A program made the translations under genes and the position numbers. 64,000 nt of DNA, from NCBI RefSeq assembly GCF_004959925.1, contig NZ_SPUW01000001.1, positions 1,240,001 to 1,304,000 of the forward strand. Reading direction: 5' to 3'. This document shows positions 14,823 through 24,026 of the stretch, piece by piece. The DNA is from Pseudooceanicola onchidii (GTDB lineage Bacteria > Pseudomonadota > Alphaproteobacteria > Rhodobacterales > Rhodobacteraceae). The stretch's first letter is position 1. Each line of letters begins with the position of its first letter. Under the pieces are notes generated by a model, which worked only from the letters and a program-made list of their open reading frames with translations, had not been told where the DNA came from and ran no database searches.

Positions 14823-16643
14823 TCAGTCCTCCATCGCCTCCAGCTCGTCGATGAAGCCTTCGATCATCGACAGGCCCTTGTCCCAGAACGCCGGATCCGA
14901 CGCGTCGAGACCGAAGGGCGCAAGAAGTTCGGAGTGGTGCTTCGACCCGCCGGCGCGCAGCATGTCGAAATACTTGTCCTGGAAGCCCTCGGGCGCCTCC
15001 TGATAGGCGGCGTAGAGCGCGTTCACCAGCCCGTCGCCGAAGGCATAGGCGTAGACGTAGAAGGGCGAATGGACGAAGTGTGGGATGTAGGACCAGAAGA
15101 CCTCGTACCCGTCCATGAATTCGAACGCCGGCCCGAGGGATTCCGCCTGCACGGACATCCAGATGGCGTTGATGTCCTCGGGCGTCAGTTCGCCTTCGCG
15201 CCGCGCGGCGTGCAGTTTGCATTCGAAGTCATAGAACGCGATCTGGCGCACGACGGTGTTGATCATGTCCTCGACCTTGCCCGCCAGCAGGGTCTTGCGT
15301 TCGCCCTTGGTCTTCGCTTCGTCCAGCAGCTTGCGGAAGGTCAGCATCTCACCAAAGACGGAGGCCGTTTCGGCCAGGGTCAGCGGGGTCGACGACAGCA
15401 GTTCCCCCTGTTCCGCCGCCAGAACCTGGTGCACGCCGTGGCCCAGTTCGTGCGCCAGGGTCATCACGTCACGCGGTTTGCCGAGGTAGTTCAGCATCAC
15501 GTAAGGATGCACGGTCGTCACGGTCGGATGTGCGAAGGCACCGGGCGCCTTGCCGGGCTTCACGCCCGCGTCGATCCAGCCCTTGGTAAAGAACGGCTCG
15601 GCAATGTCGGCCATGCGGGTGTCGAAACCACCATAGGCGGACATCACCATCTCCTGCGCGGTCGGCCAGTCGACGGTCTTTGCCGGTTCGATCGGCAGCG
15701 GCGCGTTGCGGTCCCAGACCTGCATGACGTCGAGGCCAAGCCATTTCCGTTTCAGCTCGTAATACCGGTGCGACAGGCGCGGGTAGGCGGCGACGACCGC
15801 GTCGCGCAGCGCCTCGACCACCTCGGGTTCGACGTGGTTCGACAGGTGGCGGCCGGTCTGGGCCGTGGGCATGCCGCGCCAGCGGTCCATGACCTCTTTT
15901 TCCTTGGCCTGGGTATTGTGCACCCGGGCGAAGGTCTTGATGTTGTCACCCAGCACGGCGGCGATTTCACGCGCGGCGGCTTCGCGGACCTCGCGGTCGG
16001 GTTCGGTCAGCAGGGTGGTGGTCGCCTCGAGCCCCAGCTCGTCCCCGTTCACGCAGAAGGTCAGCCCGGCAACGGTTTCGTCGAACAGCTTTTCCCAGGC
16101 ATCGCCCACGACGCCCATGTCGTGCAGGAACTTCTCCATCTCGTCCGACAGCTGGTAGGGCTTCATCGTGCGGATGCGGTCGAAGATCGGCTTGTAGCGC
16201 GCCAGGTCTTCGCTTTGCGCGAAAAGCGTGTCCAGCCGGTCCTCGGGCAGGCGGTTGATCTCGAGCGTGAAGAACACCAGCGGCGTGGTGTAGGTGGTGA
16301 TCTTGTCCTGCATGTCGGACATGAACTTGGCGCGGCTCGCGTCCGTGGTCTGCTGGTAATAGCGCAGCCCGGCATAGGACATGATCCGGCCCGAGATATT
16401 GGTCAGGGTCTCGTCACGCTGGATGCAGTGCAGCATCCCCGGCGCGTCAAGCGTATCCAGCTTGCCTTCGTAATCCGCCGCAAAGGCCGCGCATTCTGTC
16501 TTGAGCCAATCGAGATCGCGCTGCACCTCGGGCGCGTCATCGGCGGAGTAGAGGTCCGTCAGGTCCCAGTCCGGCAGCTTGCCAAGGTCCTTTCCGCCGG
16601 AGCTCGGGTTGGCATCGTAGACGGGGCGGGGATGAATGAACAT
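14823..16643 (-). CDS. pepF: M3-family oligoendopeptidase F
   Basis: 606 residues, the usual length for PepF. It is a cytosolic zinc metallopeptidase that degrades oligopeptides. The zinc motif HELGH is at 398-402 (TLAHELGHGVHQ), followed by the third-ligand region ETASVFGEML and the C-terminal HSPFYVYAYAFGDGLVNALY typical of the family. The ATG at 16643 (MFIHPRPVYDANPSS) has AAGGAGG five bases upstream; an earlier in-frame ATG at 16691 lacks this. It ends just before the bidirectional terminator. Confidence 0.93.
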   Translation of the reverse strand: MFIHPRPVYDANPSSGGKDLGKLPDWDLTDLYSADDAPEVQRDLDWLKTECAAFAADYEGKLDTLDAPGMLHCIQRDETLTNISGRIMSYAGLRYYQQTTDASRAKFMSDMQDKITTYTTPLVFFTLEINRLPEDRLDTLFAQSEDLARYKPIFDRIRTMKPYQLSDEMEKFLHDMGVVGDAWEKLFDETVAGLTFCVNGDELGLEATTTLLTEPDREVREAAAREIAAVLGDNIKTFARVHNTQAKEKEVMDRWRGMPTAQTGRHLSNHVEPEVVEALRDAVVAAYPRLSHRYYELKRKWLGLDVMQVWDRNAPLPIEPAKTVDWPTAQEMVMSAYGGFDTRMADIAEPFFTKGWIDAGVKPGKAPGAFAHPTVTTVHPYVMLNYLGKPRDVMTLAHELGHGVHQVLAAEQGELLSSTPLTLAETASVFGEMLTFRKLLDEAKTKGERKTLLAGKVEDMINTVVRQIAFYDFECKLHAARREGELTPEDINAIWMSVQAESLGPAFEFMDGYEVFWSYIPHFVHSPFYVYAYAFGDGLVNALYAAYQEAPEGFQDKYFDMLRAGGSKHHSELLAPFGLDASDPAFWDKGLSMIEGFIDELEAMED

Positions 16644-16758
16644 GAAACCTCCTTCACGGCTTTGGGCCAGAGATATGACGGGGGGGCACAAGGGGCAAGG
16701 GCCGGGGCCGGTTCGCGGCCCCCGGCCAGGATCGCCTGTAGCCTAGGCGGCCCGGACT

Positions 16759-17727
16759 TCAGGCAGATTGTGCCGAAGCGCCATTGGGCCGCGCGTGATC
16801 CGCGAGGAACGGCAGCAGCTTGTCGAACAGCACCTTGCGGGTCTCGGGCGTCTCCATCAGGACTTCGTGACGGGCGCCGGGCAGCATCACCAGCTCCCCG
16901 TTCGACCAGCTGTCCATGCGCTGATGCACGCGCAGCGGATCGACGATGGCCTCGTCCGAGCCAAGGAACGTCAGGCAGGGGACCGCGGGCGCGGGACGCC
17001 GCGCCAGGGCAAGCGTTTCGCCCAGGGCCTGGTTCAGCCAGTGCAGGGACGCGCCGCCAAGGCTCAGGTCCGGATGCGCGATCAGCTGGTTGCGCATGTA
17101 GTCGTACATGTCCTTGTCCGACGTCAGCTTGTTGTCGGGGAAATCCGCGTCCAGCGGATAGGGGATTTCCTTCATGCCCGGCGACATCAGGTGCCCCAGC
17201 CCAAGGCGCGATCCGCCCCAGCTGAGAACCCAGGCGGCCGGACGGACCGAGGGCATGATGCGGATGCCCCACATCGGGGCCGAGAAGACGGCCGAATTGA
17301 CCGGCAAACCTTCGTGCAGCGACCGCAACCCGATGCAGCCGCCCATGGAATGGCCCAGCAGGTGCCAGGGCTTGGGCAGCCCGATCTCTTCGGCCACCTT
17401 CAAGGCGGCGGCCACATCTAGCTGGTAGTCCGCGAACTGGCCGACATGGCCGACCCGGGCGTTGGCGACCATGCGGCCCGCCAGCCCCTGACCGCGCCAG
17501 TCGATCGCCAGCACGGCATAACCCGCGTCGGTAAGGGTCTGGGCGTCGCGGCCGTATTTTTCGATGTATTCGGTGCGGCCCGGAAAGATCAGCACCGTTC
17601 CCTTGGTCGCGCCGTCGGGCTGCCACCAGCCGACGCGGATGCGGATGCCATCGGCGGTGTCGGCCCAGACGGCCTGCCCGCCGTCGGGGCCCTGGGCCAC
17701 GTCGGAAAAGAACGGTGCTGACTGCAT
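16759..17727 (-). CDS. Alpha/beta hydrolase, monoacylglycerol lipase / PldB-like
   Basis: 322 residues. Serine-hydrolase nucleophile elbow GHSMGG, a lid with WGIRIMPSVRPAAWVLSWG, the acid region FLGSDEAIVD, and the histidine in PGARHEVLME. It belongs to the lysophospholipase/monoacylglycerol-lipase-like group and probably hydrolyses lipid esters. The ATG at 17727 is 4 bp after the stop of the SCP2 gene, so the two are co-transcribed. An ATG at 17778 would overlap that gene heavily and is unlikely. Confidence 0.87.
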   Translation of the reverse strand: MQSAPFFSDVAQGPDGGQAVWADTADGIRIRVGWWQPDGATKGTVLIFPGRTEYIEKYGRDAQTLTDAGYAVLAIDWRGQGLAGRMVANARVGHVGQFADYQLDVAAALKVAEEIGLPKPWHLLGHSMGGCIGLRSLHEGLPVNSAVFSAPMWGIRIMPSVRPAAWVLSWGGSRLGLGHLMSPGMKEIPYPLDADFPDNKLTSDKDMYDYMRNQLIAHPDLSLGGASLHWLNQALGETLALARRPAPAVPCLTFLGSDEAIVDPLRVHQRMDSWSNGELVMLPGARHEVLMETPETRKVLFDKLLPFLADHARPNGASAQSA

Positions 17728-17731
17728 GGGA

Positions 17732-18019
17732 TCAGGCCAGGACCGACCCAAGCTGCATGGCTTTGCCCATGTCGCCATCGACGGTGAGCTTGCCGGTCAT
17801 GAAGGCCGATGTCGGGTTCAGATCGCCTGACAGGATTTCCTTGAAGGTCTCTGCATCCGCGGTGAGGGTCACGTCGGCGTCCTCGTCACCTGCGCGCACG
17901 TCGTTGCCTTCGATCATGATGGCGCCTTCGCCTTCGATCACGAACTTGGCGGTGCCGTCGAAACCACCGTCCATTTTTTCGCGCAGGGCCGCAACGGCCA
18001 CGTCAATCACTTCACTCAT
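17732..18019 (-). CDS. SCP2 sterol-binding-fold protein
   Basis: 95 residues, a single SCP2 domain: KFVIEGEGAIMIEGNDV, ADVTLTADAETFKEILSGDLNPTSAFMTGKLTVDGDMGKAMQL. These small proteins bind lipids or acyl-CoA in a hydrophobic tunnel. It sits 4 bp upstream of the lipase-like hydrolase, which suggests a shared lipid substrate; this is inference. It is divergent from the TPR gene. Confidence 0.9.
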   Translation of the reverse strand: MSEVIDVAVAALREKMDGGFDGTAKFVIEGEGAIMIEGNDVRAGDEDADVTLTADAETFKEILSGDLNPTSAFMTGKLTVDGDMGKAMQLGSVLA

Positions 18020-18057
18020 GGTTCACCTTTCCTGGATTATTCGCCCTTGGGGGTTAC

Positions 18058-18079
18058 ATCGGGATCAAGATTTCCCGAT
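18058..18079. promoter_or_regulatory. Inverted repeat in the SCP2/TPR divergent promoter
   Basis: ATCGGGA-N8-TCCCGAT lies between the two divergent starts (18019 and 18103). It is a perfect 7-bp dyad, either an operator or a leader hairpin of the TPR gene. Confidence 0.35.
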
Positions 18080-18102
18080 ACTGGGTCATACCCGCAAGTG
18101 AT

Positions 18103-18663
18103 ATGGGCCTCGCAATGCATCATCTCAAATATGTCGTAGCGGCAATTCTGGTCCTCGCGCCCGCGATGTCCTCCGCTCAGGTGCAGAGTGACCATAGTCG
18201 GGACCTATTGCAACAACTGCATGATGCCGATCCGGCAGACGCCAAGAAGATCGAGCGGGAACTTGATCTTGTCTGGGCACGCTCGGGATCGCCGTCGATG
18301 GACCTGCTGATGACGCGGGGCCAGGATGCGCTCGAGGCCGGAGAGGTCGAGGACGCGATTGGCCACTTCTCGGCGCTGATCGACCATGCGCCGGATTTCG
18401 CCGAAGCCTACCATCGCCGCGCCACCGCCTTCTTCCGGCAAGAGGAACTGGGCCTTGCGCTGTCGGACCTGGCGCAGGTGCTGACGCTGAATCCCGACCA
18501 TTTCGAAGCGACCTACGGGCTGGGCGTGGTGATGGAAACGCTTGACCGGACGGACGAAGCCTTTGACGCCTATTCCCGCGTGCTTGACACATATCCGACC
18601 CACGAACGCGCGCTTGAAGCGGTCGAACGCCTGCGCACCCGCGTGTCGGGCCAGAGCCTCTGA
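18103..18663 (+). CDS. Exported TPR protein (186 aa)
   Basis: A signal peptide (LKYVVAAILVLAPAMSSAQ) is followed by helical repeats. At least two TPR units are readable: AIGHFSALIDHAPDFAEAYH and the one around ALSDLAQVLTLNPDHFEATY, with a third ending AFDAYSRVLDTYPTHERALE. It is probably periplasmic and acts in protein-protein contacts. The start may be 18103 or 18115; neither has a clear ribosome-binding site. It precedes the helicase gene by 21 bp and may be co-transcribed with it. Confidence 0.82.
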   Translation: MGLAMHHLKYVVAAILVLAPAMSSAQVQSDHSRDLLQQLHDADPADAKKIERELDLVWARSGSPSMDLLMTRGQDALEAGEVEDAIGHFSALIDHAPDFAEAYHRRATAFFRQEELGLALSDLAQVLTLNPDHFEATYGLGVVMETLDRTDEAFDAYSRVLDTYPTHERALEAVERLRTRVSGQSL

Positions 18664-18684
18664 ACTTACGGAAAATCCAAGCAC

Positions 18685-21588
18685 ATGACCCGTCAGGGCA
18701 GGATCACGGCCGTTCTCGGCCCGACGAACACGGGCAAGACGCATTACGCCATTGACCGGATGCTGGGCTATCGCACCGGCATCATCGGCCTGCCGCTGCG
18801 CCTTCTGGCGCGCGAGGTCTATGACAAGATCGTCGCCGTGCGCGGTCCTTCGGTCGTCGCGCTGGTCACCGGAGAGGAACGCATCGTGCCGCCGCGCACT
18901 CAGTACTGGGTCTGCACGGTCGAGGCGATGCCGGAAGGCATGGGCACCGATTTCCTGGCCATCGACGAGATTCAGCTTTGCGCCGATCCCGAACGCGGCC
19001 ATGTCTTCACGGACCGGCTGCTGCGCGCGCGCGGCCTGCACGAGACGCTGTTCCTCGGCTCCGACACGATGCGGTCGATGATCGCCAACCTCGTGCCCGG
19101 CGTCGATTTCATGCACCGCGAGCGGATGTCCGAGCTGACCTATGCAGGTTCGAAAAAGATAAGCCGGATGCCGCCCAGATCTGCAATCGTCGGGTTTTCG
19201 GTTGATAATGTCTATGCAATTGCCGAACTGATCCGGCGGCAGAAGGGCGGCGCGGCGGTGGTCATGGGGGCGCTGTCCCCGCGCACGCGCAATGCGCAGG
19301 TCGATCTATATCAGAACGGCGACGTCGATTACCTGGTGGCCACCGATGCCATCGGCATGGGCCTGAACCTCGATATCAACCACGTCGCCTTTTCGTCGCT
19401 GACCAAGTTCGACGGGCGGCGGATGCGGATGCTGGCTCCGAACGAACTGGCCCAGATCGCCGGACGCGCCGGGCGGGGCATGGCGAACGGCACCTTCGGC
19501 GTCACCGGCGAAGCACCGCCGCTGGACGACGAGGTCGCCGAGGCGATCATGGACCATCGCTTCGCGCCCGTCCGTCACCTGCAATGGCGCAACAGCGCGC
19601 TGACCTTCGCGACGCCCGAGACGCTGATCGCCTCGCTCGAGGAGACGCCGAACCAGCCTGGCCTGCACCGCGCCCGCGACGCCGACGACCTGATCGCGCT
19701 GCGCAACCTTTCGGCCGACGCCGAAACCCGCGCCCGCGCCAGCAGCACCGAAGCGGTGCGTCTGCTGTGGGATGTCTGCCGTGTGCCGGACTTCCGGGGC
19801 ATCAGCCATGCCGAACATGCATCGCTGCTGATGCAGATCTATGCTTACCTGCACCAGTCGGGCCGGGTGCCGAACGACTGGATCGCGACCCATATCCGTC
19901 GTATCGACAGGGTCGACGGGGATATCGACACCCTGTCCAAACGGCTGGCATTTATCCGCACATGGACCTACGTGGCTCAGCGGAAGGGCTGGGTCGATGA
20001 CGAAAGCCATTGGCGCGGGGAGACTCGCGCGGTAGAAGACCGCCTGTCGGATGCGCTGCACGCGCGGCTGACGCAAAGATTTGTGGACCGGCGCACCAGC
20101 GTGCTCTTGCGGCGGCTCAAGCAGAAGGAGGCCCTCTTGGCCGAAGTCAGTGATACCGGTGAAGTGACAGTCGAAGGCGAATTCGTCGGTCGACTTGAGG
20201 GGTTCCGTTTCCGTCAGGATGCGCAGGCAACGGGCGAGGAAGCCAAGACGCTTGCCAAGGCGGCCATGCAGGCGCTTGCGCCGCATTTCCACCTGCGCGC
20301 GGACAAGTTCTACAACGCACCCGATACCGAGATCGACTTTACCGAACAGGGCGGCCTCATGTGGGGCGAGCAGGCGGTCGGCAAGCTGGTGGCGGGTCCC
20401 GAACCCCTCAAGCCGCAGGTCGCCGTCTTTGTCGATGACGAAGCAGGCGCGGACGTGGCGCAGAAGGTGCAGCGCCGCCTGCAGCACTTCATCGATCGCA
20501 AGATCGCCGCGCTGTTCGAACCGCTTCTGGCGATGTCGCGCGACGAGGCGCTGACCGGTCTGGCCCGTGGCTTTGCCTTCCAGATGGTCGAATCCCTTGG
20601 CATCATGCCGCGCCAGCAGGTCGCCAACGACGTGAAACAGCTGGATCAGGACGCCCGGGGCGCGCTGCGCAAGCATGGCATCCGCTTTGGTCAGTTCACC
20701 ATCTTCATGCCCGCGCTGCTGAAGCCCGCGCCGACCCGCCTGCGGCTTGTGCTGTGGTCGCTGTCCAAGGGCCTGCAGGAATTTCCCGAAGCGCCGCCGC
20801 CGGGTCTTGTGACCGTGCCGACCGACAAATCCGCGCCCGAGGGCTATGACACCATGTCCGGCTACCGCGTGGCCGGCGACCGGGCGATCCGCATCGACAT
20901 GCTTGAACGTCTGGCCGACATGCTGCGCGGCGAAGACAGCCGGTCCGGGTTCGAGGCCAAGGCCGACATGCTGTCGATCACCGGCATGACCCTTGATCAG
21001 TTTTCCGACCTGATGCAGGGCCTGGGCTACAAGGCCGAGAAGGGCGAACGCGAAAAGGTCCGCCACGCCCCCGAAGCCCCCAAGGTCGTCGACGACAGCG
21101 CCGTGACGGCTGATCCGTCCGAGCCCGCCGTCGAAGGCGCGACCGTGGATGGCGCGCCGCAGAAGCTGGAAAGCGAAGAGACCACCGCCGGTCTGTCGAC
21201 CGAAGAGGTGCTGGCCGAACACGCGCCCGAGGAAACCTCTCCGGTCGCCGAAGCCGAGGCCGGTCAGGAACCGCCCGCCGCCGACATTCCCGACCAGCCG
21301 GCCGCGGACACCGCGCCCGAGATGGAGGTCTTCTACACCTTCACTTGGGGCGGCAACCGGTCGCGTCGCGAAGGCGAACAGCACGGCAAGGGCGGACGCG
21401 GTCGTCGCGACGATGGCAAGCCGCAGGGGCAGGGCAAGCCCAAGGGCGGCAAGCCGCGTGGCAAGGGCGGCAAGCCCCGCCGGGACGACGGGCCGAAATC
21501 CTTCCAGTCGCGCCCGCCGCGCAAGGAAAAGGCCATCGACCCCGACAACCCCTTTGCCGCGGCTCTCAAGGGTCTGAAGACCGACTGA
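18685..21588 (+). CDS. SUV3-like superfamily 2 RNA helicase with a basic tail
   Basis: 967 residues. The N-terminal half is a helicase core: Walker A GPTNTGKTH (12-20), DEIQ (FLAIDEIQL), GSDTMR, and motif VI QIAGRAGRG. This matches the mitochondrial SUV3-like group common in alphaproteobacteria, which act in RNA turnover. The C-terminal 230 residues are first acidic (many E/A/P) and then strongly basic, with GKGGRGRRDDGK-like runs. Such tails usually bind RNA or ribonucleases. It is followed 15 bp later by an S4 RNA-binding gene, suggesting a shared role in rRNA or mRNA metabolism. Confidence 0.88.
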   Translation: MTRQGRITAVLGPTNTGKTHYAIDRMLGYRTGIIGLPLRLLAREVYDKIVAVRGPSVVALVTGEERIVPPRTQYWVCTVEAMPEGMGTDFLAIDEIQLCADPERGHVFTDRLLRARGLHETLFLGSDTMRSMIANLVPGVDFMHRERMSELTYAGSKKISRMPPRSAIVGFSVDNVYAIAELIRRQKGGAAVVMGALSPRTRNAQVDLYQNGDVDYLVATDAIGMGLNLDINHVAFSSLTKFDGRRMRMLAPNELAQIAGRAGRGMANGTFGVTGEAPPLDDEVAEAIMDHRFAPVRHLQWRNSALTFATPETLIASLEETPNQPGLHRARDADDLIALRNLSADAETRARASSTEAVRLLWDVCRVPDFRGISHAEHASLLMQIYAYLHQSGRVPNDWIATHIRRIDRVDGDIDTLSKRLAFIRTWTYVAQRKGWVDDESHWRGETRAVEDRLSDALHARLTQRFVDRRTSVLLRRLKQKEALLAEVSDTGEVTVEGEFVGRLEGFRFRQDAQATGEEAKTLAKAAMQALAPHFHLRADKFYNAPDTEIDFTEQGGLMWGEQAVGKLVAGPEPLKPQVAVFVDDEAGADVAQKVQRRLQHFIDRKIAALFEPLLAMSRDEALTGLARGFAFQMVESLGIMPRQQVANDVKQLDQDARGALRKHGIRFGQFTIFMPALLKPAPTRLRLVLWSLSKGLQEFPEAPPPGLVTVPTDKSAPEGYDTMSGYRVAGDRAIRIDMLERLADMLRGEDSRSGFEAKADMLSITGMTLDQFSDLMQGLGYKAEKGEREKVRHAPEAPKVVDDSAVTADPSEPAVEGATVDGAPQKLESEETTAGLSTEEVLAEHAPEETSPVAEAEAGQEPPAADIPDQPAADTAPEMEVFYTFTWGGNRSRREGEQHGKGGRGRRDDGKPQGQGKPKGGKPRGKGGKPRRDDGPKSFQSRPPRKEKAIDPDNPFAAALKGLKTD

Positions 21589-21603
21589 TCGCCGGGGGCA
21601 GGG

Positions 21604-21996
21604 ATGTCCGACAAGGCTGACAAGTTCCGGCTCGACAAGTGGCTGTGGCAGGCGCGCTTCGTGAAATCACGCAGCCTTGCCGCCGCCCTTGTCACCGGCG
21701 GGCACGTCCGGGTGAATTCCAACCGGGCCGCCAAACCGTCGCATGCCGTGCAGCCGGGCGATGTGCTGACCTTTCCGCAGGGCGACCGCATCCGGGTGGT
21801 CAAAATCCTGTCGCCCGCGACCCGGCGCGGCCCTGCGACCGAGGCCCAGACGCTTTACGACGATATGTCGCCCCCGCCTCAGAAGGCGGAAATCCCACAA
21901 GGCGCGCGAATTGAAGGCAATTCTCGCCCGACAAAGCGGGATCGACGGAAACTCGATCTTTATCGCGGCGGCATGGGCGAAGACCCGCTTGAATGA
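21604..21996 (+). CDS. S4-domain RNA-binding protein (Hsp15/HslR-like)
   Basis: 130 residues. The S4 domain opens the protein: FRLDKWLWQARFVKSRSLAA, VTGGHVRVNSNRAAKPSHAV, PGDVLTF. A basic tail follows (RPTKRDRRKLDLYRGG). The layout equals HslR, which binds stalled 50S subunits carrying nascent chains. It sits directly after the SUV3-like helicase gene, probably in one transcript. Confidence 0.9.
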   Translation: MSDKADKFRLDKWLWQARFVKSRSLAAALVTGGHVRVNSNRAAKPSHAVQPGDVLTFPQGDRIRVVKILSPATRRGPATEAQTLYDDMSPPPQKAEIPQGARIEGNSRPTKRDRRKLDLYRGGMGEDPLE

Positions 21997-22054
21997 TCGG
22001 CCCGGTGAGGCTAGCTAACCCGAAACGCCGCAAAGGCCCGAGCGGAGCCAATCC

Positions 22055-22393
22055 ATGACCTACATCGTCAACGACGCCTGTATCGCCTGCAAATACACCG
22101 ACTGCGTGGAAGTCTGCCCTGTGGACTGCTTCTACGAAGGCGAGAACATGCTTGTCATCCATCCCGACGAATGCATCGACTGCGGTGTCTGCGAACCCGA
22201 ATGCCCTGCCGACGCGATCCGCCCGGATACCGAACCGGACATGGAGAAGTGGGTCGAATTCAACCGCAAGTATTCCGAATTGTGGCCGGTGATCGTGACC
22301 CGCAAGGATCCGCTTCCCGAGGCCGAGGAACGCGACGGTGAATCCGGCAAACTGGAAAAGTACTTTTCCGAAGCGCCCGGCGAAGGCGGCTGA
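22055..22393 (+). CDS. fdxA: 7Fe-type ferredoxin FdxA
   Basis: 112 residues. Two cluster motifs: [14 protein letters not shown] near the N-terminus (the Cx7C variant of [3Fe-4S]/[4Fe-4S] ferredoxins), and [12 protein letters not shown] for a [4Fe-4S] cluster. The C-terminal extension ([17 protein letters not shown]) is typical of FdxA. It is a small cytosolic electron carrier; partners are unknown. The order S4 protein, fdxA, carD is common in Rhodobacteraceae. Confidence 0.95.
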   Translation: MTYIVNDACIACKYTDCVEVCPVDCFYEGENMLVIHPDECIDCGVCEPECPADAIRPDTEPDMEKWVEFNRKYSELWPVIVTRKDPLPEAEERDGESGKLEKYFSEAPGEGG

Positions 22394-22456
22394 TCCGGAA
22401 ACGGGCGGTTGACGCCGCGCTGCAACATGACACTTCCGAAATGGCGTGATTCGTGT

Positions 22457-22462
22457 TATGAT
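22457..22462 (+). promoter_or_regulatory. Possible -10 element upstream of carD
   Basis: TATGAT (22457-22462) lies in the 223-bp gap between fdxA and carD, within an AT-richer patch. No good -35 is present at 17 bp, so it may be an activator-dependent or extended -10 promoter. Confidence 0.25.
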
Positions 22463-22616
22463 CTACGCTGTATGAAGAAGACTGCCAGCCCCAGACGTGC
22501 GGATACTGCCCTCCGCACCTTGATGTAACCACACTCAATACAGCGCCGGACGAGGCCCCCGTTTGCCTCGCCCGTATCTGTGTCGCCTGGTGCCGGGGCC
22601 TTGTGAGGAATATGCA

Positions 22617-23126
22617 ATGACCAAAGCGAAAAAAGCCGAATTCAGCCCGAACGATTACGTCGTCTACCCCGCCCATGGCGTCGGTCAGATCGTGTCGATC
22701 GAGAGCCAGGAAATCGCAGGCATCTCTCTCGAGCTTTTCGTGATTTCCTTCGAGAAGGACAAGATGACCCTTCGTGTGCCGACCAACAAGGCAACCGAGG
22801 TGGGCATGCGGTCCCTGTCGACCCCCGACGTCGTGTCCAAAGCGATGACCACGCTGAAGGGCAAGGCGAAGGTAAAGCGCGCCATGTGGTCGCGCCGTGC
22901 CCAAGAGTACGAACAGAAGATCAACTCGGGCGACCTGATCTCGATCGCCGAGGTCGTGCGCGACCTGCACCGCAACGACGATCAGCGCGAACAGTCCTAT
23001 TCCGAGCGTCAGCTGTACGAAGCCGCGCTGGAACGACTGACCCGCGAAGTCGCCGCCGTGTCCGGCGCGGACGAAGTGGATGCCGCCCGCAAAGTGGACG
23101 AAGTGCTGGTGTCGCGCGCCGCCTGA
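22617..23126 (+). CDS. carD: CarD-family transcriptional regulator
   Basis: 169 residues. The N-terminal RNA-polymerase-interacting Tudor-like domain reads FSPNDYVVYPAHGVGQIVSIE, then FEKDKMTLRVPTNKA. The C-terminal helical DNA-binding domain has the conserved tryptophan in RAMWSRRAQEYEQKI. In alphaproteobacteria such as R. sphaeroides CarD stabilises open complexes at many promoters that lack a T at -7. Start at ATG 22617 behind GAGGAA. A hairpin-plus-T-run terminator follows. Confidence 0.95.
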   Translation: MTKAKKAEFSPNDYVVYPAHGVGQIVSIESQEIAGISLELFVISFEKDKMTLRVPTNKATEVGMRSLSTPDVVSKAMTTLKGKAKVKRAMWSRRAQEYEQKINSGDLISIAEVVRDLHRNDDQREQSYSERQLYEAALERLTREVAAVSGADEVDAARKVDEVLVSRAA

Positions 23127-23160
23127 GCGACGCTACCTGAACACACCTGAATGATCGAAA

Positions 23161-23190
23161 GGCCGCGCCGGATGTCCGGGGCGGCCTTTT
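23161..23190 (+). terminator. Intrinsic terminator after carD
   Basis: GGCCGC (23161-23166) pairs with GCGGCC (23181-23186), followed by TTTT, 35 bp after the carD stop. Confidence 0.75.
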
Positions 23191-23231
23191 CCGTAGGCGC
23201 AGCTTTACTGGAAAGATGTAGGCGGGCGCCG

Positions 23232-23984
23232 TTACAGCGCCAGCAGCACCCCGATCTCGGCCACCACCTGGATGGCGCCCAGGATGTCGCCCGTCTGCCC
23301 GCCGATCCGCGCCACCGCGATCCGCACCAGCACCCAGGCCAGCACGACCGCGACCACGATCGCCACGATCCCGTCGCCTGTCAGCAGCAGCGCCAGCGCA
23401 AGGGCCAGCACCAGCGCGACACAGGCACGAACCGGCGTGGGCCGACCCACGCCCCGCGACAACCCGTCCTGCCGCGCGTTCGGGACAAGCGCCATGACGC
23501 CGGGCAACACCCCGCGCGACACCACTGCCGCCGCGACGACCACGCCCCAGTGCCCCACGGCGATCAGCTGGACCACCGCCGTCCAGCGCAGCAGCAGGGC
23601 CAGAACCAGCGCGATGACCCCGTAGGACCCGATGCGCGAATCCCGCATGATCTCCAGCCGCCGGTCGCGCGTCCAGCCGCCCCAAAGCCCGTCGGCGGTA
23701 TCCGCCAACCCGTCCTCATGCAGCCCGCCCGTGGCCATCACCTGCGTCACCAGCATCAGCACTGCCGCCGCCCCAGCCGACAGCCCCGCCCACATCGCCA
23801 CCGCTCCGACCGCGACGGCCAGCCCGCCGACCACAAGGCCTGTCAGCGGCCAGCTCCAGGCGGCGCGGGCGCCGGTGCCGGTGTGATCGGGCAGGGGCAG
23901 GCGGGTCAGCAGACCGAAGCCGGTGAGGATGTCGTCGGTCAGACGCATATGGGCGGTTTCCATGGGTTGCTCAGGGTGCGCCAT
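23232..23984 (-). CDS. cobS: Adenosylcobinamide-GDP ribazoletransferase (cobalamin synthase)
   Basis: 250 residues with five to six membrane segments. Family motifs: TRLPLP near the N-terminus, GGLHEDGLADTADGLWGG (metal-binding acidic loop) and RRLEIMRDSRIGSYGV. It joins adenosylcobinamide-GDP and alpha-ribazole, the last steps of coenzyme B12 assembly in the membrane. It diverges from cobT with 42 bp between starts. Starts at 23963 or 23948 are also possible, because the first twelve residues look atypical. Confidence 0.93.
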   Translation of the reverse strand: MAHPEQPMETAHMRLTDDILTGFGLLTRLPLPDHTGTGARAAWSWPLTGLVVGGLAVAVGAVAMWAGLSAGAAAVLMLVTQVMATGGLHEDGLADTADGLWGGWTRDRRLEIMRDSRIGSYGVIALVLALLLRWTAVVQLIAVGHWGVVVAAAVVSRGVLPGVMALVPNARQDGLSRGVGRPTPVRACVALVLALALALLLTGDGIVAIVVAVVLAWVLVRIAVARIGGQTGDILGAIQVVAEIGVLLAL

Positions 23985-24026
23985 GCTTTAGACACGCCTG
24001 AAGACGACTGATCAACGAGGAAAATC

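Noticed and set aside
14934-17225. A 763-codon frame on the plus strand across pepF and the hydrolase
   Set aside because: Antisense shadow of two well-identified genes.
23985-24026. Cobalamin riboswitch between cobS and cobT
   Set aside because: The 42-bp gap is far too short.
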